NCBI GenBank assembly: GCA_002504845.1
Contig: DATW01000069.1
Location: 1 to 14,002, forward strand
Length of the DNA: 14,002 nt
Reading direction: 5' to 3'
Source: Euryarchaeota archaeon UBA250
GTDB lineage: Archaea; Thermoplasmatota; Poseidoniia; Poseidoniales; Thalassarchaeaceae
Shown piece by piece: positions 7,516-13,975 of this stretch (positions are counted from its first letter, which is position 1; each line of letters starts with the position of its first letter). Below the pieces are notes generated by a model. That model was given only the letters and a program-made list of their open reading frames with translations, was not told the origin of the DNA and did no database searches. The translations under genes were made by a program, and so were the position numbers.

Positions 7516-10131
7516 TCAATCCCCATCTTCACCCTCGAGCGGGAGTGGCGGGGGGCTGGGCGGCATGGGAGGGACAAACGATTTCTGGCCCATACGCGCT
7601 GATATCGCCGCGCCTGCTGCTATCATCAAAACAAGTACTACTACAATTGGAGCATAACTTTCGAACGATATGGAGGATTCCATTAGGTCGCATATCCCAT
7701 CTGAATCGTCATCTGCAGGGGTGTCTGTCGGGACTAGCGGGTCGGAATTGCATTGGGCCTCATCGTAATCAGACCAACCGTCTCCGTCATCATCTGTATC
7801 GGCATTATCGCCGATGCCATCACCGTCGGAATCCACAGACTCTGTTGGTATGAGGGGGAAGGCATCGTCAGCATCCATCACACCATCGTTGTCATCATCT
7901 TGATCCTGGTCGTATCTCGAGGTGGCATCACCGATGACCCAATCTGGCTTACCGTCACCATCCGAATCGCCTCCAACGTTGGAGTCCAAGGGATCCAAAT
8001 CATCGGCATCGAGGACACCGTCGTTGTCATCATCCGGATCAGCGAGAAGTGATGTTGGGCAACCTGGGACGGTAAACTGGTCGGGCATGCCATCCATATC
8101 CCTGTCTGAACTAGCGCATATCTCAAGAGGAAAGGCATCAAGGACATCATCGACATCATCCCCGTCATCATCCGCATCAATATGATTGCAGGTACCATCG
8201 CCATCCGTGTCTAATGGCGTATCAGACACGCTGAGTGGGTCTGTACCCCCGCATTCAGCCTCCTCGGAATCTGTCCATCCGTCTGAATCGTCATCGCCAT
8301 CCTGGTTATCGCCGACCCCGTCGCCGTCCGTATCTTGCCATTCCAAGGGATTCATGGGGAACAGGTCTGAAGAATCGTCGACCCCGTCGCCGTCATCGTC
8401 GTCATCCTGATCGGCATCCCTGCAGCCATCGCCATCCAAATCTGAAGCCTGATCAGAAACCCATCCGTCCTCCGGGGATACTAGACAGAGATCGTCAGCA
8501 TCCATGATTCCATCCCCGTCTGAATCGAATGTTATCTGGTAAATCAGAGTCGCATTGTCTACCGAAGAGAATACCTGATCCCCTATGCCTGCAGTACAGC
8601 CCGTGTGGTTGTCGGATACGCACACTGGGAAATTAGTAGCAATGTTTCCAGTATTGCTCACGGCTAGATTGCTTGGGTATGATGCGCTGGATTCGGAGTA
8701 GTCGTGTACGTCTATACCTCTCATCCATGCGATACTGTCCCATTCAGTATCATGGAGCATGAGGAAGCCCTCGGCATTTGTCGAGCTGTATCGGGTTGAC
8801 TCCGAGCCTGGCTTAGTTTCGATTGAAAATGGACAATCTGCACCATTCCCCCAACATTGTGTCCCCCCTATGACAAAATTGCCATCAGGCATAACTGCAG
8901 CGGAGTGGAAGGCTTCGTTACCATCGCTCTTTGAATCCCAAAGATTCTCGAATTGATGCGAGGAGTGGTTATAGATCGCATACCATGCATCTGAACCCCC
9001 CGAGTTGTATACGCTCAGAGAGCCCGCGTAGAGGGTTGAAGAATAATGGTTGCCGGCAATCAAAACCCTACTATCATCGACAGGGACCATTGCCTGAACA
9101 AAATCTGCACCATCCCCATTCATCGTAGTTAGGCGTTCGATAGTTCCATTACTGGCGTATTTGAGAATGTACGGGTTGTGGTTGTAAACAACATATCCCG
9201 TCTCTATCGTCATTTGGCAGTTTGCATTCCAGCTTTCACATGCCCAGCCTGAAATCAGGACTCCGCCATCCGGAGTTGCTACTAGTCCCTTCTGGCTGAG
9301 AGAATACCAACTGTTCCACATGTCGGTATCAGTCGATCCGCTTCCGAAGGACTTCGACCAAAGTACATCTCCATCGGAGGAGAGTTTTGCGATCATTACG
9401 TCTGCGCCGCCATTTGATTGATGCAACTGATCCCCTATTGGTATCTTGCAGAGAAGTGAGATGCCCTGACAAAATGTTCCTGTGATGTATATCGAACCAT
9501 CGGGAGATTCTGCTACGGAATGGATGGAGTCGAAACCTTTGGACCCGATCATTAGTGACCACAGGGCCTCGCCGCCGGGACCTAGTCTTGCGATCCATGC
9601 GTCCCCGCCTTCATCCACTGCCGGGAGCGATATGCCAAAACCGGTGAGCGTGCAGGCAGAATCCTGGAGCCAACAAGCGCTACCAGCCACCAACATGTCG
9701 CCGTTCTGCGCGAATACAATTGAGTCAACTCTGTCGCCGCCATCCGAGTTGAACATCTGGATATCCTTTGGGACGCCGGAGGGATCCATTGTCAGAATGT
9801 ATGCAGATGCATATGCATCTGTCGATATCACAGCCTCGTCAATTGTAACGGAGCAGGTCTCTGGTGAGTCGGGTAGTTCGTAAAGAGCGCACATGGAGCC
9901 CCCGACTACAAGATCGCCGACAGGGGAGTATGCCATTGCGTTGACGCTGTCATGGCGGGTGCCCGTATCGAAGAGGTACATTGACTCGGAAGCCTGGGAT
10001 ATCTGCGTTGTACCGCGTTCCCGGCCTTCATCTTCAAGCAAGATTCCTGAGGCCTGCGAGAGCGACATTACGACCATCAAGAATATCATGGAAAGAGCGT
10101 AAAACGGATTCTTCTTTGTGGTGGCGTGCAT
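7516..10131 (-). CDS. Large membrane-anchored surface protein: seven-repeat beta-propeller, TSP3-like Asp-rich repeats, proline-rich tail
   Basis: An 871-residue protein with four parts. A signal peptide covers residues 1-28. Seven propeller-type repeats span about 60-535, with blade strands such as 'GDLVVGGSMC', 'GDMLVAGSAC', 'GSIYITGTFC' and 'GGVLISGWAC'. Six of the seven carry a cysteine pair right after this strand. A long run of thrombospondin type 3-like 'DxDGDG' motifs follows (about 534-815), expected to bind many calcium ions and form a stiff stalk. Last are one membrane helix (about 826-846) and a tail containing 'PPMPPSPPPLPLEGEDGD', probably cytoplasmic. The ATG at 10131 fits the signal peptide. 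The architecture fits a cell-surface binding or adhesion protein; no enzyme signature is seen. It is the first gene of a likely two-gene operon with the smaller propeller protein and is divergent from the DUF3592 gene. Confidence 0.88.
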   Translation of the reverse strand: MHATTKKNPFYALSMIFLMVVMSLSQASGILLEDEGRERGTTQISQASESMYLFDTGTRHDSVNAMAYSPVGDLVVGGSMCALYELPDSPETCSVTIDEAVISTDAYASAYILTMDPSGVPKDIQMFNSDGGDRVDSIVFAQNGDMLVAGSACWLQDSACTLTGFGISLPAVDEGGDAWIARLGPGGEALWSLMIGSKGFDSIHSVAESPDGSIYITGTFCQGISLLCKIPIGDQLHQSNGGADVMIAKLSSDGDVLWSKSFGSGSTDTDMWNSWYSLSQKGLVATPDGGVLISGWACESWNANCQMTIETGYVVYNHNPYILKYASNGTIERLTTMNGDGADFVQAMVPVDDSRVLIAGNHYSSTLYAGSLSVYNSGGSDAWYAIYNHSSHQFENLWDSKSDGNEAFHSAAVMPDGNFVIGGTQCWGNGADCPFSIETKPGSESTRYSSTNAEGFLMLHDTEWDSIAWMRGIDVHDYSESSASYPSNLAVSNTGNIATNFPVCVSDNHTGCTAGIGDQVFSSVDNATLIYQITFDSDGDGIMDADDLCLVSPEDGWVSDQASDLDGDGCRDADQDDDDDGDGVDDSSDLFPMNPLEWQDTDGDGVGDNQDGDDDSDGWTDSEEAECGGTDPLSVSDTPLDTDGDGTCNHIDADDDGDDVDDVLDAFPLEICASSDRDMDGMPDQFTVPGCPTSLLADPDDDNDGVLDADDLDPLDSNVGGDSDGDGKPDWVIGDATSRYDQDQDDDNDGVMDADDAFPLIPTESVDSDGDGIGDNADTDDDGDGWSDYDEAQCNSDPLVPTDTPADDDSDGICDLMESSISFESYAPIVVVLVLMIAAGAAISARMGQKSFVPPMPPSPPPLPLEGEDGD
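7687..8532 (-). repeat. DNA coding for TSP3-like Asp-rich repeats
   Basis: The segment codes for repeated DxDGDG and DADD motifs. On the plus strand it is rich in CATC and CGTC words, for example related runs near 7860-7900, 8003-8035 and 8490-8520 that all code for 'DADD' followed or preceded by 'DDDNDG' or 'DSDGDG'. Repeats have diverged at DNA level, so this is an old in-frame expansion rather than a recent tandem duplication. It stands out in composition from its flanks. Confidence 0.75.
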
Positions 10132-10212
10132 ACCTATCGTGTGATTCTATAGATTGCTAGTTAACCTAACTTTCGATTTCGGCTAGCCTAATTTTCGATT
10201 TTTTCAGGGGCA
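10132..10212. promoter_or_regulatory. Divergent promoter region with a tandem element
   Basis: This 81-base gap lies between the divergent starts of the large propeller gene (10131, minus) and the DUF3592 gene (10213, plus). It is more AT-rich than the surrounding coding sequence. CCTAATTTTCG at 10187-10197 lies roughly 20-30 bases before the plus-strand ATGs, where a TATA box of a leaderless or short-leader archaeal gene would lie. On the other strand GGTTAACTAG, about 27 bases from the minus ATG, could serve the propeller gene. A GGGG run at 10207-10210 may act as a weak ribosome binding site for the third ATG at 10219. Confidence 0.45.
10165..10201. repeat. Two-copy 15-base direct repeat in the divergent promoter
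   Basis: CCTAACTTTCGATTT (10165-10179) and CCTAATTTTCGATTT (10187-10201) differ at one position and are 22 bases apart, about two helical turns. They lie upstream of the DUF3592 gene, the nearer copy where its TATA box is expected. They could be a duplicated core promoter or operator half-sites on one helix face. Confidence 0.6.
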
Positions 10213-11358
10213 ATGATGATGTCGGATGTCTGGTCGTGTGCCATTATGGTGGATGTTATGTGGTTAGTAATAGATGTCCTAGAGATAATGTTCGTGCTGG
10301 GAATATTCGGGCTAATTGCGGGACTCATGTTGTTCGACGGGCCCAGGGGGTTGCTGAAGGCTATCAGAAACCCGCCCGTTATCCCCGTAGTGGGAGTCAG
10401 GGAGATGGCTACTTGGTACAGGAATATACTGATTCCATGCACGATACTGTTGATCGTAGTATTTCTCTTCAGTGCGGGGGGGGTTGTGAAACAGATGGGG
10501 ACATCCGATTGGAATGAGGTAGATGCGATTGTCGATTATTCAGGTTATGATAGCAGCACGTCTTGTGACGAGTATGGCAATGATTGCACGACTTCCGATT
10601 GGCTTGTTGTTCATTACACATACACAATAGGTGAATTCAACCACTCTGGAAACAGATGGTCGTTTGTAGGCAACGCAGACGGCGTGGTGGAGGACTATCC
10701 CCCAGGAAAGGAAATCGTGGTCTATGTGGATCCAGCGGATGACTCCGAGTCAGTGATGGTCCGGGGATTCGAGGGCGTGCTAATCGAGATCTTGGCAGGT
10801 ACGTTCTTCCTAGTTCTGATTGCCTCGATACTGACTGCCGTCCTTGTCCTATGGAAAATTGGTTTCCACCTCCAGCCCGCGGAGAATAGAAAGAAGGCTC
10901 TTGAGGCTCCAAGAGAGGGGGGCAAGGGTCTGCGGGGCATGTTCGCCTCGACCGATTTTATGAGGGATTTACGTGAAATGAAAGATTTCGCAGTTATGGT
11001 GAAGAAAAGCCAGAAAGATGCATTTGAGGGAGGTGAGAGAACCCTCATCACAGAGATTGATGGAGAACCGGGGACTCTCGTTGTGAGAAATCTAAATGAC
11101 ATCATGACGTCTATGTCGATCATGAATGAAAATGCCAAAATATACCTTGATGAGAATGGAGAAAGCGGACGCATCATCGCTTTCAGGATGCTTGGCGACA
11201 TCGATGGGGACGACTATCTCGAGGCAGGGGAATACATTGGTTCCGATCTAGTTAACGAGAGGAGGATAAACATGGACAAAAATACGAGTGATGTGTTTGA
11301 TTTCATTGAGCAGGCTCTGGAAAACGCCAATGAAGGAGATAAGCCCTGGTGGGTCTGA
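10213..11358 (+). CDS. DUF3592-type membrane protein with acidic C-terminal domain
   Basis: A 381-residue membrane protein. Three hydrophobic segments lie at about 14-40, 70-92 and 190-215. Between the second and third is a beta-rich domain of the DUF3592 type: 'WLVVHYTYTIG' (130-140) and the hallmark 'YPPGKEIVVYVDPADDSES' (162-180). It contains two cysteines (118, 125) that could pair if it faces outward. The tail (about 216-381) is charged and includes 'GDIDGDDYLEAGE' (328-340), close to an EF-hand calcium loop: Asp at positions 1, 3 and 5, Leu at 8 and Glu at 12, but Asp instead of Gly at 6. Three consecutive ATGs (10213, 10216, 10219) compete as start; the first is used here. Function is unknown. 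It diverges from the surface-protein operon and shares its promoter region. Confidence 0.8.
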   Translation: MMMSDVWSCAIMVDVMWLVIDVLEIMFVLGIFGLIAGLMLFDGPRGLLKAIRNPPVIPVVGVREMATWYRNILIPCTILLIVVFLFSAGGVVKQMGTSDWNEVDAIVDYSGYDSSTSCDEYGNDCTTSDWLVVHYTYTIGEFNHSGNRWSFVGNADGVVEDYPPGKEIVVYVDPADDSESVMVRGFEGVLIEILAGTFFLVLIASILTAVLVLWKIGFHLQPAENRKKALEAPREGGKGLRGMFASTDFMRDLREMKDFAVMVKKSQKDAFEGGERTLITEIDGEPGTLVVRNLNDIMTSMSIMNENAKIYLDENGESGRIIAFRMLGDIDGDDYLEAGEYIGSDLVNERRINMDKNTSDVFDFIEQALENANEGDKPWWV

Positions 11359-11370
11359 AAGCGATAATGG

Positions 11371-11445
11371 TGCTCGTGCCGGGATTTGAACCCGGGTCGC
11401 CGGGATGAAAACCCGGAATGATGGACCGTACTACACCACACGAGC
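11371..11445 (-). tRNA. tRNA-Glu (anticodon UUC)
   Basis: Read on the minus strand, acceptor GCTCGTG (from 11445) pairs perfectly with CACGAGC (11378-11372) and the discriminator is A (11371). The anticodon stem CCGGG/CCCGG encloses loop TTTTCAT, giving anticodon TTC, which reads GAA (Glu). The D region 'GTGTAGTACGGTCCATCAT' and the T loop TTCAAAT are typical of archaeal tRNA-Glu. There is no intron. The next three bases (11370-11368) read CCA, so the 3' CCA may be encoded, perhaps by chance, unlike the tRNA-Thr of this window. Confidence 0.95.
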
Positions 11446-11469
11446 GCTGGCGTTCGGTCTGAAGCAGCC

Positions 11470-11480
11470 GGTTTAACCGG
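11470..11480 (-). promoter_or_regulatory. Probable TATA box of tRNA-Glu
   Basis: CCGGTTAAACC on the minus strand lies 25-35 bases upstream of the tRNA-Glu 5' end, the normal distance for an archaeal TATA box. It overlaps the TAA stop codon (11473-11475) of the DedA-family gene. Confidence 0.5.
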
Positions 11481-12138
11481 TTCGCAACGTCTCGCCCTCT
11501 GACGCCTCAAAATTCCTGATCATTCTGACCATCGGAATCATCAAAATTAGGCCCAAAATCGAAATTACGAGGAATCTTGCTGGGGTGAACCATTCCAGAG
11601 CAGTCTCGCCATAGAACCATATGGAGTAAACAGGTATTGCGAATCTGAAGAGTCTTCCAATGGCTCCCGATATGATGAATGGCATAATGGGCATGGATGC
11701 CGCACCAGCGGTCCATGCGAGGGCCTTGTATGGAACTGGCCCTAGGGCTGCGAAGAATACGCCGAATGAGCCGTGTCTCTCCATTAGAATCTCGAGTCTC
11801 CGGATCGATGACTTGCTTACGAATCTAGTCAGAAGCAGCTCTCCTGCGAAGGATCCGAGCCAATACCCGCCAAGTGAACCCAACACAGACCCCAAGGTAG
11901 CGAATACTACGATCGCAGTGGCATGCAAAAGGCTGTCTGCACCAAGGGCCATTGGCCATGCTACAAGGTCTGGGGGAATCGGTTGGATGACTGCCTCTGT
12001 AGCAGAGACTGCGAACAAGCCGATGAGTCCGAACGACTCCGCTGAGTCTATCGTCCAATCGATCCATGCCCTGGGTACGATGCCCGCCACGTCAAGGGGG
12101 CCGACACTGGTGCAATCAAGATTGCCTGCCTCGTGCAT
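11473..12138 (-). CDS. DedA/VTT-family (SNARE-associated) membrane protein
   Basis: A 221-residue polytopic membrane protein from the ATG at 12138; the open frame extends to a TTG at 12177. Family marks are the re-entrant-loop motif around Glu48 with 'QPIPPDLVAWPMALG' (52-66), glycine-rich helix 'LGSVLGSLGGYWLGSFAGE' (82-100), and the second re-entrant motif 'ALGPVPYKALAWTAGA' (131-146) followed by 'ISGAIGRLFRF' (156-166). This form, with PxPYK, is closest to YqaA-type members. DedA/VTT proteins move lipids or lipid carriers across membranes or support membrane homeostasis; the substrate here is unknown. It is divergent from nob1 with 48 bases between, and its stop codon lies in the tRNA-Glu promoter. 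Confidence 0.88.
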   Translation of the reverse strand: MHEAGNLDCTSVGPLDVAGIVPRAWIDWTIDSAESFGLIGLFAVSATEAVIQPIPPDLVAWPMALGADSLLHATAIVVFATLGSVLGSLGGYWLGSFAGELLLTRFVSKSSIRRLEILMERHGSFGVFFAALGPVPYKALAWTAGAASMPIMPFIISGAIGRLFRFAIPVYSIWFYGETALEWFTPARFLVISILGLILMIPMVRMIRNFEASEGETLRTG

Positions 12139-12186
12139 CTGTAGAGATGATACGCTGAACCCTCCAGCACTGTCCAAGGTGTTTCA

Positions 12187-12654
12187 TTGATTGTAGACAC
12201 AGCGGGGTTCATCCACTGGCCGCATGAACGCCTCAGGGGCTGTACTATAGCCTCATCCCAGCTTGGGGAAATCGAGAGGCATTCGCCTTCTATCCATCTT
12301 CTAATGGACCAGTTAGAAATCAACATATTGACGCCTGAGAATGATGATCTTCGACATATCGAAAATTTGGCGAGAGCGACAGGCGACATAAACGGCCTTT
12401 CCCCTGTGGATATCGATGTGTTGGCTGTGGCCATAGGGGCGGGCGGCGATATCGCCACGGACGATCACAGGGTGCAGAATGTGGCTGAATCAGCGGGCAT
12501 CCCCTGGATACCCGTAATCGGCAAGGGTATCTCGGAGAAATGGGATTGGATGAGGAAATGCAGAGGGTGTGGCAGAATATGGCCAAACGATTCCAATATC
12601 GTTTCAGATGAATGCAGCGACTGCGGATCTGAGATTCGCTTAGTTAGGAAATAG
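12187..12654 (+). CDS. nob1: Nob1-type ribosome maturation endonuclease (PIN domain plus zinc ribbon)
   Basis: Nob1 cuts the 3' end of pre-16S rRNA during small-subunit maturation. The 155-residue protein has a PIN domain with its acidic metal-binding residues: Asp4 in 'IVDTAGFI', a Glu in 'LGEIE' (26-30), Asp75/Asp77 in 'LSPVDIDVLAVA', and Asp88, Asp92 and Asp93 in 'GGDIATDDHRVQNVAE'. A C-terminal zinc ribbon has C125-x2-C128 and C143-x2-C146. Domain order and length match archaeal Nob1. The start is TTG at 12187; the PIN strand begins almost at once, so no later start is possible and no ATG is available. Neither a TATA box nor a Shine-Dalgarno motif is evident. The stop codon touches the stop of the convergent tatA with no base between. 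Confidence 0.92.
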   Translation: MIVDTAGFIHWPHERLRGCTIASSQLGEIERHSPSIHLLMDQLEINILTPENDDLRHIENLARATGDINGLSPVDIDVLAVAIGAGGDIATDDHRVQNVAESAGIPWIPVIGKGISEKWDWMRKCRGCGRIWPNDSNIVSDECSDCGSEIRLVRK

Positions 12655-12867
12655 CTACTCTTCGGAAGCGGCTTCGGTCTTGCCGCCTCTGTCGAGGTCC
12701 ATCTCGGTCTCAGTGGCTCCAACGAGACCTTCGCGAAGGCCTTGCTGGAACTCGCCTTTAGCGCGCCCCATGCTCCTGAATAATGCTGGAATTCGCTGTG
12801 ACCCGAAGAAAAGTATCCCTATGAAGGCGAGAATCGCCAGCTCCGGTACGCCAATTGTGCCTGCCAT
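12655..12867 (-). CDS. tatA: TatA-family twin-arginine translocase subunit
   Basis: TatA proteins oligomerise in the membrane to pass folded proteins bearing twin-arginine signals. This 70-residue protein has the family layout: a short N-terminal helix (about 8-21) ending in the Phe-Gly hinge 'FFGSQRIPALFRSMGRAKGEF' region (Phe21-Gly22), an amphipathic helix (about 24-48), and a charged tail ending EASEE-like (AASEE). The 'FG..RIP' hinge and 'MGRAKGEF' motif are strongly diagnostic. TatA and TatB are hard to tell apart at this length; archaea usually have TatA and TatC only. The start is an ATG at 12867. It lies 49 bases downstream of moaD on the same strand. tatC is not in the window. Confidence 0.92.
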   Translation of the reverse strand: MAGTIGVPELAILAFIGILFFGSQRIPALFRSMGRAKGEFQQGLREGLVGATETEMDLDRGGKTEAASEE

Positions 12868-12916
12868 GGTGCGTCATGGATGCATTTCTCACTCAAACCC
12901 TTCGCATAGAAACAGG

Positions 12917-13192
12917 TCAACCACCGGAAGACGGGGGCAAGAATGCCACTTCCGACCCATCGCTCAACTCAGCGTCCACCGGAGCTCCGATAATTCCGTC
13001 AACAGCCACCCTCACCCCTGCGCCAAGTGAATCATCGAGTTCGAATCTCCTCGCGAGATCCAGAGAAGTCGACCCAGAGGGGAGGGTCAGTTCGATTGAC
13101 CCGGTTCCGAATCTTTCTCTGAGTTCTCCGAACAAAAGCATAGTTACCCTGATTGCAAAATTGTCGCCCATGTCATTCGGAAGGAGGGGCAT
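12917..13192 (-). CDS. moaD: MoaD/ThiS-family small sulfur-carrier protein
   Basis: A beta-grasp (ubiquitin-like) protein of 91 residues ending in the obligatory Gly-Gly ('FLPPSSGG'), where the C-terminus is adenylated and thiocarboxylated. First strand 'IRVTMLLFGELRERFG' (14-29), central 'TLPSGSTSLDLARRFEL' and late 'AVDGIIGAPVDAELSDGSEV' match MoaD, the small subunit of molybdopterin synthase. In archaea, relatives (SAMPs) also modify proteins or thiolate tRNA, and sequence alone cannot separate these roles. Starts at 13192 (used) or 13171 (84 residues, closer to usual length) are both ATG, and neither has a Shine-Dalgarno motif. The gene precedes tatA on the same strand and diverges from the HAD phosphatase. 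Confidence 0.88.
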   Translation of the reverse strand: MPLLPNDMGDNFAIRVTMLLFGELRERFGTGSIELTLPSGSTSLDLARRFELDDSLGAGVRVAVDGIIGAPVDAELSDGSEVAFLPPSSGG

Positions 13193-13232
13193 GAGAAAAG
13201 TTCGCAGGTCGGAAAGCCGAAAAATGATTGTC

Positions 13233-13239
13233 GAGGAGG
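13233..13239 (+). promoter_or_regulatory. Strong Shine-Dalgarno motif
   Basis: GAGGAGG lies six bases before the ATG at 13246 and fixes that codon as the start of the HAD phosphatase. It is the clearest ribosome binding site in the window. The alternative TTG at 13228 lies upstream of it. Confidence 0.75.
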
Positions 13240-13245
13240 CGGTTC

Positions 13246-13917
13246 ATGGCTCAACCCCTGGCTGTGGCGTTTGACTGTGACGGAGTCCTTGCCGATAACG
13301 GTTCATCTTGGCAGGCAATACACGATGGTTTCGAAACAGAAAATAAACAGATGCTTGCGAAATTTATCGCTCAGGAGATAGATGATGACGAATTTATGGC
13401 TGATGATGTGGCGAAATGGATGGAGGCCAAGGGGCGCATACACAAAGACGACATTGCCCGTTGCTATGGAGGAATTAGGCTTATGCCGGGAGCTCGAGAG
13501 GTTGTTGGCCGCCTCCAAGAAAGAGGCATCATGGTAGCGATAATTTCCTCCGGAGTTGATATCTTCGTAGGGATGATAGCAGCGATGCTAAAGGTTGACG
13601 ACTGGGTTGCGAATGGTTTTGATTGGGATGAGGACGGGTGGATGAATGGCCCAGCCCCATCTCGCGTGCTATCGTTCGACAAGGGGATAATGGTTGACAA
13701 GTTAATGAGAATCAATGACTTATCATCAGATCAAATTGTATCGGTGGGCGACTCTGGCTCAGATCTTTCGATGATGATTAAGGGGTCCTCATTCATCGGT
13801 TTTAATCCAGCTGGGACGTGGTCCATGGATGCTTTCAAGGAAGCAGGCGTTCCAATTGTAAAATCACGTGATCTGCGAGACATATGGCCCATCCTAATGG
13901 ACGGAGAGGAATTCTGA
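13246..13917 (+). CDS. HAD-family phosphatase, archaeal phosphoserine phosphatase-like
   Basis: A 223-residue cytoplasmic haloacid dehalogenase-type phosphatase. All four HAD motifs are visible: motif I 'AFDCDGVLADNGSSW' (8-22; nucleophile Asp10, acid/base Asp12), motif II Ser in 'AIISSGVDIFVG' (98-109), motif III Lys146 in 'LSFDKGIMVDKL', and motif IV 'VGDSGSDLSMM' (167-177; Asp169, Asp173). The helical cap between motifs I and II (about 20-75) is the subfamily I type, as in the archaeal PSPase-like group. Phosphoserine phosphatase (serine synthesis) is the likeliest role, but this group includes enzymes acting on other phosphates, so no symbol is given. The start is set by a GAGGAGG ribosome binding site. 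It is divergent from moaD. Confidence 0.88.
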   Translation: MAQPLAVAFDCDGVLADNGSSWQAIHDGFETENKQMLAKFIAQEIDDDEFMADDVAKWMEAKGRIHKDDIARCYGGIRLMPGAREVVGRLQERGIMVAIISSGVDIFVGMIAAMLKVDDWVANGFDWDEDGWMNGPAPSRVLSFDKGIMVDKLMRINDLSSDQIVSVGDSGSDLSMMIKGSSFIGFNPAGTWSMDAFKEAGVPIVKSRDLRDIWPILMDGEEF

Positions 13918-13975
13918 GGATCATACGAACGGGATTGATGCGACAGCATGCGTATGTAAATTCACGATAGTGAGT

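Noticed and set aside
7456..7519. Longer start (TTG at 7519) for the smaller propeller protein.
   Set aside because: It would overlap the upstream stop, uses a rare start codon and puts 21 residues before a clear signal peptide that begins with its own ATG at 7456.
7509..7525. TGGGGGTTCAATCCCCA looks like the T arm of a tRNA, or a small terminator hairpin.
   Set aside because: No anticodon arm, D arm or acceptor stem flanks it. The stem is only five bases, it overlaps the stop codon of the large propeller gene, and no T run follows on the minus strand. It is most likely chance.
7753..8507. Several long plus-strand open frames (Ile-rich, Ser/Pro-rich, Arg/Pro-rich) opposite the Asp repeats.
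   Set aside because: They are shadows of the repetitive GAY/GGN codons on the minus strand, with biased low-complexity translations and no start signals.
7687..8532. Repetitive CATC/CGTC-rich DNA as a possible CRISPR array or satellite.
   Set aside because: Units are irregular in length, lack spacers and keep a single coding frame for DxDGDG motifs.
5696..10131. Propeller genes as recent tandem duplicates.
   Set aside because: They share the seven-repeat plan, but the sequences, cysteine content and stalks differ strongly and no DNA-level similarity was evident by eye. Any duplication is old.
13228..13245. TTG at 13228 as the start of the HAD phosphatase.
   Set aside because: It would place the strong GAGGAGG ribosome binding site inside the gene; the ATG at 13246 is correctly spaced from it and matches the family N-terminus.
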